A stretch of DNA of 9,188 nucleotides from an uncultured Eubacteriales bacterium (GCA_902462035.1 CABQAC010000066.1:1-9188), one strand, 5' to 3'. Positions 1 through 5,863 are shown, counted from the stretch's first letter. A program made the numbers and translations. The notes: generated from the sequence alone by a model not told the origin.

Positions 1-1
1 G

Positions 2-838
2 GCGCAAGACACCACCGTGCCGTACCAGCCCGCGCCGGCGGCCCGGTACCCGGTGGCCAGCGGCAAGGTGGTGTACCAAAACGCGGGCGGTTTTGTCGAT
101 GCCAGCAACGCTTCCCAGGGTTACATTATGGCGTGTTATACCGGCGACCCGAACAAACGGGGGAAGCTGAGGCTGGTATGCAACGGCGTAACCTACAACT
201 ACGACATCAGTTCGTCCGGCAAGCTGGAGACATTTATCCTGAACATGGGCAGCGGCAGCTATACCGTTTCCATTTGGCAGCAGACCGAGGGAACCCGGTA
301 TACGCAGCTGTTCAGCCAAAGCTTTTCGGTTTCCCTGTCTTCCAGTCTGTCGCCTTACCTGTACCCCAGCCGGATTGTCAACTATAACGCCGCTTCGGCA
401 GCGGTGGCAAAGGCGAAAAGCTTGTGCGTCAACGCCCGCAACGACGTGCAGCGCGTATCGGCCATTTACCGATACATTATCGCGAACGTTTCTTACGATT
501 ATAACAAGATCGGCAACATGGAAACAGGCTATGTGCCCAATATCGATTCCACCCTTTCTTCCCGCAAGGGAATTTGCTACGATTACGCGGCGCTGATGGC
601 CTGTATGCTGCGCAGCCAGGGGATTCCCACCCAGCTGATTACCGGCAATGTGGCCGGAGGCGGGTACCATGCTTGGAACATGGTGTATGTGCAGAACGGC
701 GGCAAGATTACCGACCATATTACCGCGGCGGCCAATAAGTATACCTTGCTGGACGCCACCTACGGCGCCGCCAAGAGCGACAGCTATATGGCGCAGTTTA
801 CAGCCGGCGGCAATTACAGCGTAAAATACCGCTATTAA
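2..838 (+). CDS. Transglutaminase-like domain protein, 5'-truncated by window edge
   Basis: The reading frame is open from base 2, so the gene begins upstream; the GTG at 17 is only an internal codon. 278 residues are visible. The first ~110 residues look like a beta-sandwich, rich in alternating Tyr/Ser/Thr strands. The C-terminal half is a transglutaminase-like (papain-fold) domain. Counting from the GTG codon, the catalytic Cys187 sits in RKGICYDYAALM, His218 in GGYHAWNMV and Asp246 in LLDATYG, so the triad is complete. Bacterial members are often secreted or lipid-anchored and act as peptidases or cross-linking enzymes. The substrate cannot be inferred. The signal peptide, if any, lies outside the window. 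The next gene (PilC-like) follows after about 105 bp on the same strand, so co-transcription with the pilus-like genes is possible but unproven. The domain call is firm; the cellular role is unknown. Confidence 0.88.
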   Translation, partial: AQDTTVPYQPAPAARYPVASGKVVYQNAGGFVDASNASQGYIMACYTGDPNKRGKLRLVCNGVTYNYDISSSGKLETFILNMGSGSYTVSIWQQTEGTRYTQLFSQSFSVSLSSSLSPYLYPSRIVNYNAASAAVAKAKSLCVNARNDVQRVSAIYRYIIANVSYDYNKIGNMETGYVPNIDSTLSSRKGICYDYAALMACMLRSQGIPTQLITGNVAGGGYHAWNMVYVQNGGKITDHITAAANKYTLLDATYGAAKSDSYMAQFTAGGNYSVKYRY

Positions 839-929
839 ATCCAGCATCAAGATTCCGGCTCTTTTGCGCCCGCGGGACGGCGTAAATTGGATGACCCGGC
901 CACGATTAAAATACATCCCGGCGCACGCG

Positions 930-937
930 AAAGGATG
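930..937 (+). promoter_or_regulatory. Ribosome binding site AAAGGATG setting the start of the PilC-like gene
   Basis: The sequence GAAAGGATG ends 6 bases before the ATG at 944. AAAGGA can pair with the UCCUUU part of the Firmicute 16S 3' tail. This favours ATG 944 over the TTG at 887, which has no SD, and over the ATG at 935, which lies inside the SD itself. Confidence 0.6.
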
Positions 938-943
938 GTTAGA

Positions 944-2011
944 ATGACAACGGAGAAGAAACAAGCAAAGAAAAAGGCGCTGCTGTCCGAAAAAGAGATT
1001 TCGGTCTTTTGTTCGCAGCTGGCGCTGATCCTCAAGTCCGGCATTACGCTGTACGATGGAGTTCAGACCATGCACGAGGACTGCGACAGCAAAGAGGAAG
1101 AAGCGCTGTACGCGGTGCTTATGGAGGTGCTGCAGGACGGCGGTTCGTTCAGCGACGCGCTGAAAAAAGGCGGCGTGTTCCCCGGCTATATGATCCACAT
1201 GACAACCATCGGCGAGCGGTCCGGCCGGCTGGAAAACGTGATGGAATCGCTCTCCGCCTTTTACGACAGGGAAGACCGCGTCCGCCAAAGCATTCGCGCC
1301 GCGGTGGTTTACCCGGCGATTCTGGTCTGCATGATGGTGGCAGTGCTTACGGTTATTGTGGTGCGGGTATTGCCCGCCTTTGAAAAGGTGTATGAGAACC
1401 TGGGGGCCGACTTGTCGCCGGCTTCCAATTCCATTATGCGGTTTGGCGTGACCGCCAGCCGGTACGCAGTGTTCATTGCGCTGGGGCTTGTGGTCGTGGT
1501 GCTGATTTTGGCCCTGTGTGCCAGGACCAACCGCGGCAAGGAGCTGTTTACCGGCGCCAGCGGAAAAATTCCGGTGCTGCGGCGGCTGTGCGATAAAATC
1601 GCGGCTGGGCGGTTTGCGTCGGCCCTTTCGCTGCTGCTTTCGAGCGGCTACGACGCCGATCAGGCGCTGGAGATGATTCCCAGTGTGCTGCCCAACAGCC
1701 TGGTGAAGCGCAAGGTGATGCAGCTGCAGGAAAAGGTGGCGGCGGGCAGTTCGCTGGCCGACGCCATTCGGGATTCCGATGTGTTCCCCAAGCTATATTC
1801 CAAAATCCTGGTGGTGGGCTTTAAAACCGGCTCGGTGGACGAGGTGATGGGGAAGATTTCCGAAAGCTATGAGGAAGAGATCGACAACTCCCTGAACAAT
1901 GTGGTCGCGGTTCTGGAACCCGCTCTGGTGGCCGTGCTTTCCATCATCATCGGCTTTATTTTGATCTCGGTCATGATGCCGCTGATCGGCATTATGTCCT
2001 CAATCGGCTGA
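944..2011 (+). CDS. Type II secretion/type IV pilus inner-membrane platform protein (GspF/PilC family)
   Basis: This is a 355-aa polytopic platform protein of the family that couples cytoplasmic ATPases to assembly or retraction of (pseudo)pilins. Two GspF repeats are visible, at about residues 18-142 and 220-345. Each carries the family motif: IGERSGRLENVM at 89-100 and the more divergent VGFKTGSVDEVM at 291-302. Hydrophobic segments lie at about 121-143, 173-192 and 322-349, the usual three-span layout. The length is slightly short of the ~400 aa typical of PilC, mainly because the N-terminus before the first repeat is brief. Start ATG 944 was chosen for its SD at 930-937. It is followed by four small membrane proteins and a PilT ATPase on the same strand, supporting a pilus or pseudopilus machine. 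It is not certain whether it should be called pilC or gspF. Confidence 0.93.
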   Translation: MTTEKKQAKKKALLSEKEISVFCSQLALILKSGITLYDGVQTMHEDCDSKEEEALYAVLMEVLQDGGSFSDALKKGGVFPGYMIHMTTIGERSGRLENVMESLSAFYDREDRVRQSIRAAVVYPAILVCMMVAVLTVIVVRVLPAFEKVYENLGADLSPASNSIMRFGVTASRYAVFIALGLVVVVLILALCARTNRGKELFTGASGKIPVLRRLCDKIAAGRFASALSLLLSSGYDADQALEMIPSVLPNSLVKRKVMQLQEKVAAGSSLADAIRDSDVFPKLYSKILVVGFKTGSVDEVMGKISESYEEEIDNSLNNVVAVLEPALVAVLSIIIGFILISVMMPLIGIMSSIG

Positions 2012-2054
2012 CGAATCTTCCGGCTGTAGTCCGTTCAACCAGGCGTTCTGTCTT

Positions 2055-2082
2055 TTCGCGCCGCAATTTGCCAGGGCGCGAA
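2055..2082 (+). other. Intergenic stem-loop between the PilC-like gene and the next gene
   Basis: TTCGCGCC (2055-2062) is perfectly complementary to GGCGCGAA (2075-2082) across a 12-base loop, giving an 8-bp GC-rich stem. No T-run follows, so it is not a standard terminator. It could be an RNA processing or stability element within the operon, or a chance structure in GC-rich DNA. Confidence 0.35.
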
Positions 2083-2097
2083 TGTGGCGCTTCACCG

Positions 2098-2124
2098 GCG
2101 AAAGGATGGTCATAGCGTATGAAA
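2098..2124 (+). repeat. Repeated translation-start cassette, copy 1
   Basis: This 27-base stretch contains GCGAAAGGATG, a 10-base spacer and the start ATGAAA. It matches 2994-3020 at 24 of 27 positions. The three differences, at 2109, 2112 and 2117, are all A/G transitions. It provides the ribosome binding site of the 112-aa protein, with 12 bases between AAAGGA and the ATG, which is longer than average. Confidence 0.6.
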
Positions 2125-2457
2125 AAGAAGCGGAAAGGCGGTTTGATCCGCAGTCTGCTGCTCCCGGTGCTCCTCATCGCGGTGGTGGTCGCGGCGGTCG
2201 GCATTACCGCGCGCAACGCTTCCACCGGGACCGAGGAAAACCAATACAACCAAACGGTCCGCGTTATCGACCGGGCGATTACCAACTGTTACGCCATCGA
2301 AGGGCGGTACCCGCCCAGCATGGCGTATTTGGAGAAAAAATACGGGGTTGCTGTCGATTACGACAAATATTATGTGGTGTACGACGTGTTTGCCTCCAAC
2401 GTCCGCCCGACCTTTCAAATCCTGCGGTATGGGGAGGGGGATCCCAATGAGTTTTAA
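2119..2457 (+). CDS. Small single-pass membrane protein, putative pseudopilin-like subunit
   Basis: The gene encodes 112 aa. A basic N-terminus (KKKRK) and two glycines at 7-8 are followed by a hydrophobic helix at about 9-31, then a soluble domain with an NCYAIEGRYPPSMAYLEKKYG segment (56-76). Its layout, a helix then an 'EGRYPPS' turn, recalls GspG-like pseudopilins. No family is recognised with certainty. If a prepilin peptidase cut after Gly8, position +5 would be Leu13 rather than the usual Glu. The start is fixed by the SD at 2101-2106. The 3' end overlaps the next gene by 11 bp, suggesting translational coupling. The position between the platform protein and PilT suggests a component of the filament or of its membrane assembly complex; this is inference. 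Confidence 0.8.
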   Translation: MKKKRKGGLIRSLLLPVLLIAVVVAAVGITARNASTGTEENQYNQTVRVIDRAITNCYAIEGRYPPSMAYLEKKYGVAVDYDKYYVVYDVFASNVRPTFQILRYGEGDPNEF

Positions 2458-2944
2458 AGTACGGGAACGCCGCATCGACACCGTTTTTGTGCTGATGGTT
2501 GCCTGCCTGTTCGGTTTGTGTTCGGTGTTTATTGCGGTGATGGGAGCCCAAGTGTACCGCAAAGTGGTTCAGATATCCGATGAAAACTTCGAATCCCGCA
2601 CCGGCGTTTACTATGTGCTGAACAAGCTGCGCGCGTCGGATGAAACGGGGGGCGTCCGCCTGGCTGACAAGGATGGGATTACGGTACTGGAAATTGCCGA
2701 AAGCGGCACCGCGGGGCAGTACCAAACCTACTTGTATTTTTACGACGGCGCGGTGCGGGAACTGCTGACCGAAAGCGCCAAGCCCTTTGCGCCCGCGGAC
2801 GGGCTGGAAATTGTCAAGGCCAAGGAATTTAATGTCGAGGAGACGGATGGGCTGTTTACCGTGTCGTTCCGCGGGGAATCCGGGGAGCCGGTGCAGGCGT
2901 CGGTACGGTTGCGCAGTACCGGGCCGTCGGGGCAGGGAACTTAA
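2447..2944 (+). CDS. Single-pass membrane protein resembling DUF4860, putative minor-pilin-like component
   Basis: The gene encodes 165 aa. A short basic N-terminus (FKVRERR) is followed by a hydrophobic helix at about 13-33. The extracytoplasmic domain begins with an amphipathic stretch (YYVLNKLRASDE, 55-66) and continues in beta-rich sequence, including GQYQTYLYFYDGAVRELL. The arrangement resembles minor pseudopilins, and it appears to match the clostridial DUF4860 family from memory; that assignment needs a profile search. No Gly precedes the helix, so cleavage by prepilin peptidase is not expected. ATG 2447 was chosen because GGGGAGGGGG at 2431-2440 sits about 9 bases upstream. The 11-bp overlap with the preceding stop supports co-translation. 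Its function is unknown beyond membership of the pilus-like cluster. Confidence 0.8.
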   Translation: MSFKVRERRIDTVFVLMVACLFGLCSVFIAVMGAQVYRKVVQISDENFESRTGVYYVLNKLRASDETGGVRLADKDGITVLEIAESGTAGQYQTYLYFYDGAVRELLTESAKPFAPADGLEIVKAKEFNVEETDGLFTVSFRGESGEPVQASVRLRSTGPSGQGT

Positions 2945-2987
2945 TCCTCGTTTTCGGGCCGGGAACCCGGCTGGACAGACCGCCCCG

Positions 2988-3001
2988 CCTTTCGCGAAAG
3001 G
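2988..3001 (+). promoter_or_regulatory. Palindrome covering the ribosome binding site of the 158-aa protein
   Basis: CCTTTCGCGAAAGG is a perfect 14-base palindrome. In RNA it can fold into a 5-bp stem (CCTTT with AAAGG) and a CGCG loop, which would mask the SD of the gene starting at 3015. Just upstream, GCCGG and CCGGC around 2960-2973 can form a second small hairpin. Any regulatory role is inferred. Confidence 0.4.
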
Positions 3002-3020
3002 ATGATCGTAGCATATGAAA
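2994..3020 (+). repeat. Repeated translation-start cassette, copy 2
   Basis: This is the second copy of the 27-base cassette at 2098-2124, with three transitions. It includes AAAGGATG at 2997-3004 and the start ATGAAA at 3015-3020, with the same 12-base spacing. The coding sequences downstream of the two copies are unrelated, so the similarity is confined to the initiation region. Confidence 0.6.
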
Positions 3021-3491
3021 TTGTCTTCCAGATCCATCACGCCGCTGGTGGAAATCGTCATCGTCTTGTTTTTCTTCTCTCTGCTGTGCACCGTTGTGGT
3101 GGAAATGTTCGTCTCCTCCGAACAGAAAAGCAGGCTGTCGGCAGACGTGGCCCAGGCGGTCATTGTGGCAGGGGACTGCGCCGAACGGCTGAAAGGAGAC
3201 AGCGCCGCCGCAGCGGCGGGGGACCGGCTGCCAAACGGGTATGAGCGCCGGGAGGAGGAAGGCCGCGCGATCCTTTCCTGCGGGCTGGACGAAGGGTGGA
3301 ACCAAACTCTTTCCGGAGAGCCGCGGTTTTTGATCGAGCAGGTGCTTTCCACAGAACCGGCGGACGCGGGGACACTTGTTTCCGGCCGTATTGACGTGTA
3401 CCGTTGTACCTACCAGGATGGGACGGAAAACCGCGAACTGCTGACCCGCCTGGATTTTGCGGACTACCAGCCTTCGCAAGGAAGGGCGTAA
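3015..3491 (+). CDS. Single-pass membrane protein with pilin-like N-terminal helix
   Basis: The gene encodes 158 aa. The N-terminus reads SRSITPLVEIVIVLFFF, with a hydrophobic helix at about 9-32 carrying Glu13 near its start and a second Glu30. The 'xTPLVEIVIVL' pattern resembles the mature start of type IV pilins, where Glu is at +5, but Ile8 stands where the cleaved Gly would be. The rest is a soluble domain with an Ala-rich stretch at 64-68 and four Cys in all (25, 55, 89, 131), of which 55, 89 and 131 lie beyond the membrane helix. The 70-bp gap before it contains small hairpins and the SD cassette. The likely role is a pseudopilin or minor pilin-like subunit; no named family is recognised. 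The ATG is supported by AAAGGA at 2997-3002. Confidence 0.78.
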   Translation: MKLSSRSITPLVEIVIVLFFFSLLCTVVVEMFVSSEQKSRLSADVAQAVIVAGDCAERLKGDSAAAAAGDRLPNGYERREEEGRAILSCGLDEGWNQTLSGEPRFLIEQVLSTEPADAGTLVSGRIDVYRCTYQDGTENRELLTRLDFADYQPSQGRA

Positions 3492-3544
3492 CAATTGTAA
3501 GCGCCGGTCTTCCCTGCGGCTTGCGGAGAAAGGATGCCCAATTG

Positions 3545-3586
3545 ATGACGAAACACAACGCACAAGGAGGCGGAAGGACGCGATGA
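3545..3586 (+). CDS. Possible 13-codon leader ORF overlapping the next start (ATGA)
   Basis: ATG 3545 opens MTKHNAQGGGRTR, and its TGA at 3584-3586 overlaps the ATG at 3583 of the downstream gene. An AAAGGATG motif at 3529-3536, 10 bases upstream, matches the SD cassettes used elsewhere in the operon. The ORF spans the strong SD of the downstream gene (AAGGAGG, 3564-3570). It could therefore be a real leader whose translation couples to the next gene, or only a relic of an earlier start region. No peptide function is suggested. Confidence 0.3.
   Translation: MTKHNAQGGGRTR
3564..3578 (+). promoter_or_regulatory. Ribosome binding region for the 161-aa protein
   Basis: AAGGAGG at 3564-3570 and GGAAGGA at 3572-3578 lie 12 and 4 bases before ATG 3583. 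They decide the start at 3583 rather than anywhere in the upstream open frame, which has no SD and low-complexity Arg-rich sequence. Confidence 0.6.
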
Positions 3587-4068
3587 GCTTTCGGAACAGC
3601 AAAGGCGTCGGCACGGGCGGTACGTCGGTGCTGATGATTCTCGTAACCCTTTGCCTGGTGATTTTCAGCACGCTTTCGATCATTTCGGCCACCGCCGATT
3701 ATAAACAGAGCAGCAATAACCGCCGGGCGGTAGAAGGGTATTACAGCGCGGATTACGAGGCCCAGCGTAAAATCGCCAGGCTGGACGCCGTACTGCTTCA
3801 GGCGGGAAAAGAGGCGGGGCAGGACGAGAACCGGTTTATGAAACGGCTTAAGGACCTGCTTGCCGAGGAAGACGGCGTGACGCTTGTGTCAAACGGGGAT
3901 ACGGTGACCGCCATTTCCTTTACCGAAACAGTGGACGAGGCGCGGGACCTTCAGGTGACCTTGACCCCCCTGCCGCCGGGGGGAACGCGGCGGTATGCGG
4001 TCGCCAAATATCAAGTGGTGGCCAGCGGCGATTGGTCCATACCGCAGGGCGGGCTGGCAACGCCGTAG
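3583..4068 (+). CDS. Single-pass membrane protein, putative PilX/GspK-like minor component
   Basis: The gene encodes 161 aa. The N-terminus SFRNSKGVGTGGTSVLMILVTL leads into a hydrophobic helix at about 14-36. A basic/Gly leader followed by 'TSVLMILVTLCLV' resembles minor pilins of the PilX/GspK type, which often lack Glu at +5. Here, cleavage after Gly13 would give Thr at +1 and Met at +5. The periplasm-facing equivalent starts with SATADYKQSSNNRRAVEGYYSADYEAQRKIARLDAVL (35-71), a long alpha-helical continuation typical of pilin-like proteins, then a smaller domain. It is preceded by a possible leader ORF that overlaps its start, and followed 21 bp later by pilT. The family call is by architecture only. 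Confidence 0.78.
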   Translation: MSFRNSKGVGTGGTSVLMILVTLCLVIFSTLSIISATADYKQSSNNRRAVEGYYSADYEAQRKIARLDAVLLQAGKEAGQDENRFMKRLKDLLAEEDGVTLVSNGDTVTAISFTETVDEARDLQVTLTPLPPGGTRRYAVAKYQVVASGDWSIPQGGLATP

Positions 4069-4075
4069 GCGCGGC

Positions 4076-4087
4076 AAGGAGGAAGGA
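4076..4087 (+). promoter_or_regulatory. Ribosome binding site supporting a TTG start for pilT
   Basis: AAGGAGGAAGGA contains a near-consensus SD, AAGGAGG (4076-4082), exactly 7 bases before TTG 4090. No ATG lies in a better place. Confidence 0.75.
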
Positions 4088-4089
4088 TT

Positions 4090-5157
4090 TTGGATATCAA
4101 TCAGATTTTGTGTGACGCGGTGGAAAAAAACGCGTCCGACCTTTTTATCATTGCCGGCTCGCCCATATCCTACCGGATTGGGGTGCGGATCGTGCCGGTC
4201 AACGACGAGAAGCTGTCGGCCGACGCGGCCCGGGAGATGATCGGGTCGGTTTATGCCCTGACCGACAGCCAGCGCACTATGGACCATCTGCGGGAGCATG
4301 GGGACGACGATTTCAGCTTTTCCATCCGCAATGTGGGGCGGTTCCGGGTTAACGCATATAAGCAGCGCGGCAGCTACGCTGCGGTAATGCGGGTGGTTCG
4401 TTTCGATTTGCCGGATCCCGCCGCGCTCTCCATTCCGGATTCGGTTATCCGTTTAAGCGAAAAAAAGCGCGGCCTGGTGCTGATTACCGGCTCGGCGGGC
4501 AGCGGCAAATCGACTACCCTGGCCTGCATCATCGATCGGATCAACCGGACGCGCAATTCCCATATCATTACCATCGAAGATCCCATCGAGTACCTGCACC
4601 GCCACGACAAAAGCATTGTCAGCCAGCGGGAGGTACAGGAGGATACCGACAGTTACCTGTCGGCGCTGCGGGCGGCGCTGCGCCAATCGCCCAATGTGGT
4701 ATTACTGGGGGAGATGCGGGACTTTGAAACCATCAGCGTGGCCATGACCGCGGCGGAGACCGGACAGCTGATCCTGTCCACCCTGCACACCGTGGGGGCC
4801 GCCAATACTATCGACCGCATCATCGATGTGTTTCCGCCCAACCAGCAGCAGCAAATCCGGGTCCAGCTTTCCATGGTTTTGGAAGCGGTGGTGTCCCAGC
4901 AATTGATTCCCACGAAGGACGGCAGACTGGTGCCCGCGTTTGAGATCATGATGGTCAACAGCGCTATCCGCAACCTGATACGGGAAGCGAAAATCCATCA
5001 GATCGATAACGTGATCTACTCCTCCGCGGACGAGGGGATGATCAGCATGGATGCGAGTATTTTGAACTTATATAAGCAAGGCGTGATCGACGAAACCAGC
5101 GCGAAATTATATTGCGTCAACAGCGAACTGGTTGCCAAGCGGCTGCAGGGGCGCTGA
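4090..5157 (+). CDS. pilT: Type IV pilus twitching/retraction ATPase PilT
   Basis: This 355-aa cytoplasmic hexameric ATPase belongs to the GspE/PilT family; PilT powers filament disassembly and retraction. The N-terminal domain starts MDINQILCDAVEKNASDLFI, as in PilT. Visible motifs are Walker A GSAGSGKST (134-142), the Asp box TIEDPIEY (161-168), Walker B LLGEMRDFET (205-214) and the His box STLHTVGAANTIDRIIDVFP (230-249). The PilT-specific retraction signature AIRNLIRE lies at 292-299, which separates it from PilB and GspE. Length is standard. Walker A has Ser-Ala where GPTGSGKST is usual, but the essential G-GKS/T residues are kept. The start is TTG, with an excellent SD 7 bases upstream. 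It lies 21 bp after the preceding gene and is the last gene before a strong terminator, so it probably belongs to the operon that includes the platform protein. Confidence 0.96.
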   Translation: MDINQILCDAVEKNASDLFIIAGSPISYRIGVRIVPVNDEKLSADAAREMIGSVYALTDSQRTMDHLREHGDDDFSFSIRNVGRFRVNAYKQRGSYAAVMRVVRFDLPDPAALSIPDSVIRLSEKKRGLVLITGSAGSGKSTTLACIIDRINRTRNSHIITIEDPIEYLHRHDKSIVSQREVQEDTDSYLSALRAALRQSPNVVLLGEMRDFETISVAMTAAETGQLILSTLHTVGAANTIDRIIDVFPPNQQQQIRVQLSMVLEAVVSQQLIPTKDGRLVPAFEIMMVNSAIRNLIREAKIHQIDNVIYSSADEGMISMDASILNLYKQGVIDETSAKLYCVNSELVAKRLQGR

Positions 5158-5161
5158 CGGC

Positions 5162-5216
5162 GACAAATAACAAGGAGCGGACTCTGCTAAAAAGAGTCCG
5201 CTCCTTGTTATTTGTC
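5162..5216 (+). terminator. Strong intrinsic terminator after pilT
   Basis: Bases 5162-5184 are perfectly complementary to 5194-5216 (23 bp) around a 9-base loop (TGCTAAAAA). The GC core (GGAGCGGACTC with its complement) is followed by TTGTTATTTGT as the U-rich tail, and A-rich sequence precedes it symmetrically. It begins 4 bases after the pilT stop, so it closes the + strand operon. The symmetry would also permit termination on the other strand. Confidence 0.92.
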
Positions 5217-5265
5217 ATCTATTTTCTGTGAGCTGCCCTCTTTTTAAGGAGGGACAAGCGGTTTT

Positions 5266-5319
5266 ATGAGCGCGGATACCGGTTTCTTCCATGATTGCCG
5301 TTCACTAAAAAGCTACTAA
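5266..5319 (+). CDS. Possible 17-codon ORF in the spacer after the terminator
   Basis: ATG 5266 encodes MSADTGFFHDCRSLKSY and stops at TAA 5317-5319. A consensus-like AAGGAGGG lies at 5246-5253, but 12 bases away and inside a small CCCTC/GAGGG hairpin. It sits between the pilT terminator and the putative promoter of the next operon, which overlaps its end, so a transcript covering it is not obvious. It is reported only because of the SD. Confidence 0.15.
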   Translation: MSADTGFFHDCRSLKSY

Positions 5320-5322
5320 AAT
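5295..5322 (+). promoter_or_regulatory. Candidate sigma-A promoter for the PH-domain gene pair
   Basis: TTGCCG (5295-5300), a 16-base spacer and TAAAAT (5317-5322) match the -35/-10 consensus at 4 and 5 of 6 positions. It lies about 90 bases before the start at 5414 and just after the pilT terminator, where a new promoter is expected. Confidence 0.45.
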
Positions 5323-5413
5323 TTTTTGTACGGCCCGCAGCGCAGGATGCCGCATAATCGGCCTGTTTTGCGCCATGATAAACACGAGAAAATATCGAAC
5401 GTGGGAAGGCGCG

Positions 5414-5863
5414 ATGAAAGCCATGAAGATCGAAATCTCTCCCCGGGCCGTTTCCTTGTGGCGGCTGGAAAGCACCCTGCTTCTGGCGGCGGCGGGCCTG
5501 CTGCTTGGCGGGGTTGCCGTATTTTCCCGGGCGCTTTCGGCCCTGCTGCAAGGCGCCGCGCTGGCGGCTTATGGTTACTTAATGCTGTATCACTGTGAAA
5601 AAAGGCGGCAAAACCTGCGCCTGTGGGTAGAAAACGGCACCCTGACTGTCACCTGCGGCGTGTGGATCCGGCGGCGTAGCGCATTGCCGCTGGAGGGGGT
5701 ACAAATCCTGCGGGTGGGGCGGACGGTCACCCAGCGGCTGTTCGGCCTGTGCAGCGTTACGCTGTTCCTGCCCGGGGCTAAGCTGACAGTGGCGGGGCTG
5801 AACATTCCATCCTGCCGCCGCCTGGTCCGCTGTGTGCGCAGTCAGGGGGGGCAAGCAGGATGA
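5414..5863 (+). CDS. YdbS-like membrane protein with one bacterial PH (bPH2) domain
   Basis: The gene encodes 149 aa. Two adjacent hydrophobic segments at about 21-37 and 42-59 form a membrane hairpin. A cytoplasmic bacterial PH-like domain follows at about 68-135, with the family pattern: a strand LWVENGTLTVTCGVW, then RRRSALPLEGVQILRVGRTVTQRLFGLCSVTLFLPG. This is the arrangement of Bacillus YdbS (DUF304/bPH_2). The ATG 5414 is preceded by GGGAAGG (5403-5409), with the same short spacing as seen at 3572-3585; the ATG at 5375 has no SD. Its TGA overlaps the ATG of the YdbT-like gene (ATGA at 5860-5863), so the two are translationally coupled. In Bacillus the YdbS/YdbT pair is linked to envelope stress and resistance to antimicrobial peptides; the same role here is an inference. 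Confidence 0.85.
   Translation: MKAMKIEISPRAVSLWRLESTLLLAAAGLLLGGVAVFSRALSALLQGAALAAYGYLMLYHCEKRRQNLRLWVENGTLTVTCGVWIRRRSALPLEGVQILRVGRTVTQRLFGLCSVTLFLPGAKLTVAGLNIPSCRRLVRCVRSQGGQAG

Noticed and set aside
887..912. Promoter-like TTGGAT and TAAAAT before the PilC-like gene
   Set aside because: The spacer is only 14 bases and the -35 is weak, so it is not convincing.
887..943. TTG at 887 as start of the PilC-like protein
   Set aside because: There is no SD upstream, and the extra 19 residues do not resemble the family; ATG 944 has a clear SD.
2279..3352. Long open frame on the minus strand (357 codons) antisense to the small pilus genes
   Set aside because: It lies wholly opposite three well-supported genes, has no ribosome binding site, is rich in Arg/Pro/Ser with no domain, and is expected by chance in GC-rich coding DNA.
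2856..3692. Second long minus-strand open frame (278 codons)
   Set aside because: It is another antisense shadow crossing several gene boundaries, with low-complexity composition and no SD.
5375..5413. ATG 5375 as start of the YdbS-like protein
   Set aside because: It lacks an SD, whereas ATG 5414 has GGGAAGG in the same position as another gene start in the window.
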